From contig JADJPQ010000007.1 in the NCBI GenBank assembly GCA_016713175.1, positions 390,653 through 454,652 on the forward strand: a stretch of DNA of 64,000 nt. Reading direction: 5' to 3'. The translations under genes were made by a program, and so were the position numbers. The stretch's first letter is position 1. Each line of letters begins with the position of its first letter. Source of the stretch: Planctomycetota bacterium. GTDB lineage: Bacteria > Planctomycetota > UBA1135 > UBA2386. The notes below the pieces were generated by a model. It searched no databases, had not been told where the DNA came from, and saw nothing but the letters and a program-made list of their open reading frames with translations. Of this stretch, positions 60,994 to 64,000 are shown one piece after another.

Positions 60994-62739
60994 TCAGCCC
61001 ATCAGCGCTTCCGCGTCGGCGGGCAGCGCGACCACCATGCCCCGCAGCGTCGCCTTGGCGGTGCCGGGAACCAGCGCCCCGAGCAGCAGGTCGCCGACTC
61101 GCAGCGCGGCGACCGTTTCGTCGCCGGCGTCGATCCACCACGAGCCGCCGTCGTCGTCGCGGACCCCGAAACCTCGCGGGCCGACTTCTTCGACGCGCAG
61201 CAGGCCGGGTTGCAGGCGCACCCTCGGCGCCGGCGTCGACAGCGCGACGCCGACTCCCTGCAGCCGATCGAGATCATCGAGCAGGGCGCCCTGGCACTGC
61301 TTGGGTGCTGGCTGCGGCGGCAGTTCCTGGGTCTGCTCGGCCCACGCATAGAACGCCTCGATCGTCGCGCGCGCGCCGCGCACCGCATTCGCCCGGTCCT
61401 TCGGCGCCTGCGCCAGCCAGACGTGCAGGAACAACCGCATCAGGTCCTGGGCGGTCACCGCTTCCAGATCCCGCCGTGAACCGGTGTGGCCCTGCAACTC
61501 GGCCCACAACCGCAGCGTCCGGGCTTCGCCCGACTCGGGGTCGGCGCCGCTCTCCCACAGGAACTCCTCGACCAGCGGTTGCAGGTCGCCGAAGTCGGCC
61601 GGGCTCCCGGCATCGTCGTCGGATTCCTGCTCGGCGACGTCGGGCGATGCGTCCGTCTCCTCGTCCTCGACGTCCAGCTCCTCCGCATCGGCATCGTCGT
61701 CGAATGGATTGCGATCGTCGTCTTCGGCATCGGGCTCGATGCCGGCCATCCGTTCCATCTGCGCGAACACCTCGCCGAGATCGCGATGCTGCGCGATCCC
61801 TTCCTCGAGCGTGCGCACCAGTTGCTCGCCGAGCGTCTCGCCGGGAACGGCTGGCGGTGCAAGGGTGTCCAAGACCTCGGCAGTGGCCACCGTGGGCTCC
61901 ACCTCTCTGTGGTGTGCATTCCAGATCTGCAGCAGCAGTTCGCGCGCCCGATCGAGATCGATGTCGGTGTCGAAGGCCAGCTCTTCGAGCAGCGGGCCGA
62001 TCACCGGACCGGGGCGCACGGCCTGCTCGAGCTCCTGGCTGACCGCCGCCGCCCGCACTTCGGCGCCGGCTCGTTCCAACAACTGGTCGAGTTCGGCTTC
62101 GAGATGTTCGAGCGGCACGGCCGGTTCCGGCCGCACCACGCCGCCTGGCGTCGCGGTCGGCGACACGCCCACGTCGGCGGCATGCGGCCGGAGCAACAGT
62201 CGCTCCAGTTCCCCCTGGTGCAGCCGCCGCGGCAGGTCCAGCCGTTCGACGTCGCGCCGGAACGCCGCCGCCAGGTTAACGCCGGGCCGGAACACCGCGA
62301 CCGCCGCCGAGGGCAACCAGTTGTCGTCGCGCGTGTACAGCCGGCCGACAAGCAGGTCGCCAGGGCGCAGCGCGCCTTCGGGAACCGCCAGTTCGAGGGT
62401 CTCGCCGTCCTGCAGATCGAGGGCTTCGGCGACGCCACCGACCGCGGTGTGGACCGAGAACACGCCGACCAGCGAGCCCTCCAGTACCGCGAACGCCCCT
62501 TCCGCCGGCACGGTCGAGAACGGCACGTCGCCGAGCACCGCGGCTTCGCGTTCGAGCAGGAACCACTCCAGGAACCGCAGCTCCTTGGGGTCGGTGGCGG
62601 GCACCGCCGGCGGCCGCAGTTCGCCGAAGAACTCGCGGCGGGCGCGCTGTTCTTCGGTGTGCAGCCGGCGGTCCTGGTCCAACTGTTCGTGCAGGGTGAC
62701 CAGGGACTCGAGAAGCTGTTGCGCTTGCTGACGCGTCAT
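60994..62739 (-). CDS. Hypothetical acidic multidomain protein
   Basis: A 581-residue protein, not recognised. ATG 62739 (MTRQQAQQLLESLVTLHEQL) starts a helical region; a longer frame to 62805 adds 22 residues without features. An N-terminal basic part (RRLHTEEQRARREFFGELRP) precedes a beta-rich segment (LQDGETLELAVPEGALRPGD and LLVGRLYTRDDNWLPSAAVA). A long acidic, low-complexity stretch covers about 355-415 (DAEDDDRNPFDDDADAEELD and onward). The C-terminus has a helical region (DLMRLFLHVWLAQAPKDRAN) and a final beta domain (GFGVRDDDGGSWWIDAGDET). No signal or membrane segment. It follows the next upstream minus-strand gene after a hairpin. Confidence 0.7.
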   Translation of the reverse strand: MTRQQAQQLLESLVTLHEQLDQDRRLHTEEQRARREFFGELRPPAVPATDPKELRFLEWFLLEREAAVLGDVPFSTVPAEGAFAVLEGSLVGVFSVHTAVGGVAEALDLQDGETLELAVPEGALRPGDLLVGRLYTRDDNWLPSAAVAVFRPGVNLAAAFRRDVERLDLPRRLHQGELERLLLRPHAADVGVSPTATPGGVVRPEPAVPLEHLEAELDQLLERAGAEVRAAAVSQELEQAVRPGPVIGPLLEELAFDTDIDLDRARELLLQIWNAHHREVEPTVATAEVLDTLAPPAVPGETLGEQLVRTLEEGIAQHRDLGEVFAQMERMAGIEPDAEDDDRNPFDDDADAEELDVEDEETDASPDVAEQESDDDAGSPADFGDLQPLVEEFLWESGADPESGEARTLRLWAELQGHTGSRRDLEAVTAQDLMRLFLHVWLAQAPKDRANAVRGARATIEAFYAWAEQTQELPPQPAPKQCQGALLDDLDRLQGVGVALSTPAPRVRLQPGLLRVEEVGPRGFGVRDDDGGSWWIDAGDETVAALRVGDLLLGALVPGTAKATLRGMVVALPADAEALMG

Positions 62740-62810
62740 TCCGGCAGCAGGTTGGCAGGCAGGCGGCGGGAAAGCAACCCGGGGAACGGCCAAGACGGCG
62801 TTCAAAGGTT

Positions 62811-62837
62811 GCCGACGACTCCGACCGCGCCGTCGGC
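62811..62837 (-). terminator. Hairpin after the DOPA-dioxygenase-family gene
   Basis: GCCGACG/CGTCGGC, a perfect 7-bp stem with a 13-nt loop, 9 nt beyond the stop codon at 62846 on the minus strand. No T-run. Confidence 0.4.
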
Positions 62838-62845
62838 GGCTCAGG

Positions 62846-63514
62846 TCAGGCCTCGAGCTTCACCGTCGGCTTCGTGTTCGGAAAGATCTGCTCGACGGCG
62901 GGTTCGCCGGCACCCGGCTTCTTCATCGCGAACGCATTGACCGCCTGGGTCCGATTGATCCAGAGCGCGTAGTGCAGATGGTCGGCGCGCGGGTCCTCGG
63001 TGTTGGGATGCAACAGGATCGTGAGGCCGAGGCTGTTCAGTTGCAGCCACGGCACGATCACGGGCAGCAGGTCGTTCGTGAAGCCGAAGTAGAACGACGG
63101 CGTGACGTGCGGGCCGCGCGGCTCGCGGTTCCAGTTGCCCAATTCGACGACGAAGCGCTCCGCGACCCAGCGCCGGAGCAATGCCGCCTTCGCATGGTTG
63201 TCCTCGTCGAAGTAGATGTGGGCGTGGTAGCTCTTGATGTCGGTGTACTTGCGCGGCTGCGCCGGCAGCACCTGCTCGCCGGGCCGCTGGCTCACCGGTG
63301 CTGGTGTCGGCTCCTTCCACGTGTCTTCGCCCCACGGGCTCCTGCCTGCCGTCCCGGGATCCTGCTTCACCGGGTCCTGCGGCGGCGACGTGGCGGTGAT
63401 GCCGAGCGTCACCGCCGCGAAGCCGGTGATCACCTGACGCCGGCTCGGCTCGAGTTGCGGCGTTTCGTTCGCTTCGTCCCCGGCTGCGTGCATCCGAACA
63501 TCGTCATGAGACAT
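62846..63514 (-). CDS. DOPA 4,5-dioxygenase family protein with Tat-like N-terminus
   Basis: A 222-residue protein, ATG 63514 with GAGG 5-6 nt upstream. Residues 24-45 (PSRRQVITGFAAVTLGITAT) look like a twin-arginine signal, followed by a Pro-rich linker. The domain from about residue 88 carries family motifs: KSYHAHIYFDEDNHAKAALL, PRGPHVTPSFYFGF, VIVPWLQLNSLGLTILLHPN and DHLHYALWI. The conserved His residues (HAH, GPH, LHP, DHLH) are the likely metal ligands. Family members cleave the ring of DOPA or related catechols, usually in the cytoplasm; export would be uncommon. Substrate here is unknown. Confidence 0.8.
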   Translation of the reverse strand: MSHDDVRMHAAGDEANETPQLEPSRRQVITGFAAVTLGITATSPPQDPVKQDPGTAGRSPWGEDTWKEPTPAPVSQRPGEQVLPAQPRKYTDIKSYHAHIYFDEDNHAKAALLRRWVAERFVVELGNWNREPRGPHVTPSFYFGFTNDLLPVIVPWLQLNSLGLTILLHPNTEDPRADHLHYALWINRTQAVNAFAMKKPGAGEPAVEQIFPNTKPTVKLEA

Positions 63515-63592
63515 GGGATCCTCGTGGCTGCCGACGCGGCGTCCGCCGCACGGCGTCCAGGACCTTAGCCCTGCGACTCGGGCGCCACCAGG

Positions 63593-63617
63593 GCCGGCGG
63601 CGCCGGACGCCGCCGGC
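63593..63617 (-). terminator. Strong hairpin after the truncated secreted gene
   Basis: A perfect 10-bp stem GCCGGCGGCG/CGCCGCCGGC with a 5-nt loop, 5 nt beyond the stop at 63623 on the minus strand. It is the most stable-looking hairpin in the window; no T-run follows. Confidence 0.55.
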
Positions 63618-63622
63618 ACGGC

Positions 63623-64000
63623 TCAGAAGCGGACGTGCAGGGCGTCGGTGGCCCGGAAGCACCCGGCGCCCTGCAGGGCGAACGCCTGGAACACCAACGT
63701 GACTCCCTGCAGCAGCGGTGAGTTGGGCGCCGTCCACGCCACGTTCGGTTGCAGATTGCCCGACACCAGGAACGCGACGAGCGAGGCGTAGATGTCGCTC
63801 GGCTCGCACATCGGTGGCACGGGCAGTGCTCCCTGCGATTGCTGCACCGGGCCAAAGCCGAGCGTCACGAAGCCGAGCCCCTGCGGGCTGTCGAAGCCCA
63901 GCCGCAGCGGTCCGCCGACCACGGGTTGCGAGTGGAAGTGCAGGCTCTCCGGGTTCGTCAGGTTGCCCTTGCCGGCGACATCGATGCGCGCGTGCAGTTC
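63623..64000 (-). CDS. C-terminal part of a secreted protein with the recurrent beta domain; start outside window
   Basis: The frame is open to the window edge (ELHARIDVAGKGNLTNPESL and onward). The visible 125 residues contain PLRLGFDSPQGLGFVTLGFG and the terminal strands SPLLQGVTLVFQAFALQGAG-CF, which match the end of the kelch-type protein at 54-55 kb and of the 140-residue protein at 36.6 kb. The N-terminal part and its repeats are beyond the window. The gene ends at a strong hairpin. Confidence 0.75.
   Translation of the reverse strand, partial: ELHARIDVAGKGNLTNPESLHFHSQPVVGGPLRLGFDSPQGLGFVTLGFGPVQQSQGALPVPPMCEPSDIYASLVAFLVSGNLQPNVAWTAPNSPLLQGVTLVFQAFALQGAGCFRATDALHVRF

Noticed and set aside
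58892..61351. Long plus-strand open frame over the minus-strand TPR gene
   Set aside because: The product is low-complexity and Gln/Arg-rich; codon pattern and domains support the minus strand.

Overview
The window is a stretch of GC-rich chromosome, almost fully coding, that reads as a member of the Planctomycetota. The main reasons are a DUF1549/DUF1553 protein followed by a DUF1501 protein (29.0-33.2 kb), a Minf_1886-family protein, large TPR proteins carrying HExxH motifs, an LpxD gene (LPS-type envelope), and a recurring secreted C-terminal beta domain seen in four places. Many genes overlap by GTGA or ATGA, so short operons are common. No tRNA, rRNA, CRISPR array or insertion sequence was recognised.

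Layout. 0-14.7 kb: an exosortase/exopolysaccharide locus. It has two GT4 glycosyltransferases, an exosortase fused to an EpsI-like domain and a DUF3473-type polysaccharide deacetylase on the plus strand. On the minus strand are a degenerate histidine kinase, a sigma-54 regulator with Glu at the phosphorylation site, and a giant TPR protein. A GT2 and a GT2-FemAB fusion follow on the plus strand. 14.7-18.8 kb: a GmhB-like phosphatase, a PEGA lipoprotein, an SH3-like protein and a TPR metalloprotease-like protein. 18.8-24.3 kb: a type II secretion or type IV pilus core (F, E, D). 24.5-36.5 kb: PTS EIIA, a membrane/HEAT protein, LpxD, the DUF1549/1553-DUF1501 pair, a Sua5-phosphatase fusion and an NtrB/NtrC-type pair. 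36.6-46.1 kb: secreted proteins, a DnaA-like protein with tmk and holB, and an S9D peptidase.

46.1-56.9 kb holds the most striking content: what looks like a complete quinohemoprotein amine dehydrogenase (QHNDH) system. It has the ABC exporter qhpF, then qhpA-D-C-B-E (diheme alpha subunit, radical SAM crosslinking enzyme, crosslinked gamma peptide, beta-propeller subunit, subtilisin-like leader peptidase). The flavin monooxygenase qhpG faces them on the other strand. The gamma peptide keeps all four Cys-acceptor spacings known from the proteobacterial enzyme. In the expected pathway QhpD makes Cys-Glu/Asp thioethers in QhpC, QhpG oxidises the CTQ tryptophan, QhpE removes the leader, QhpF exports the peptide, and it joins QhpA and QhpB in the periplasm to oxidise primary amines.

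56.9-64 kb: minus-strand genes of mostly unknown role (a squalene-cyclase-like repeat protein, a TPR protein, an acidic protein, a Tat-type DOPA-dioxygenase-family protein and a truncated secreted protein). Functions rest on motifs read by eye; no database search was run.
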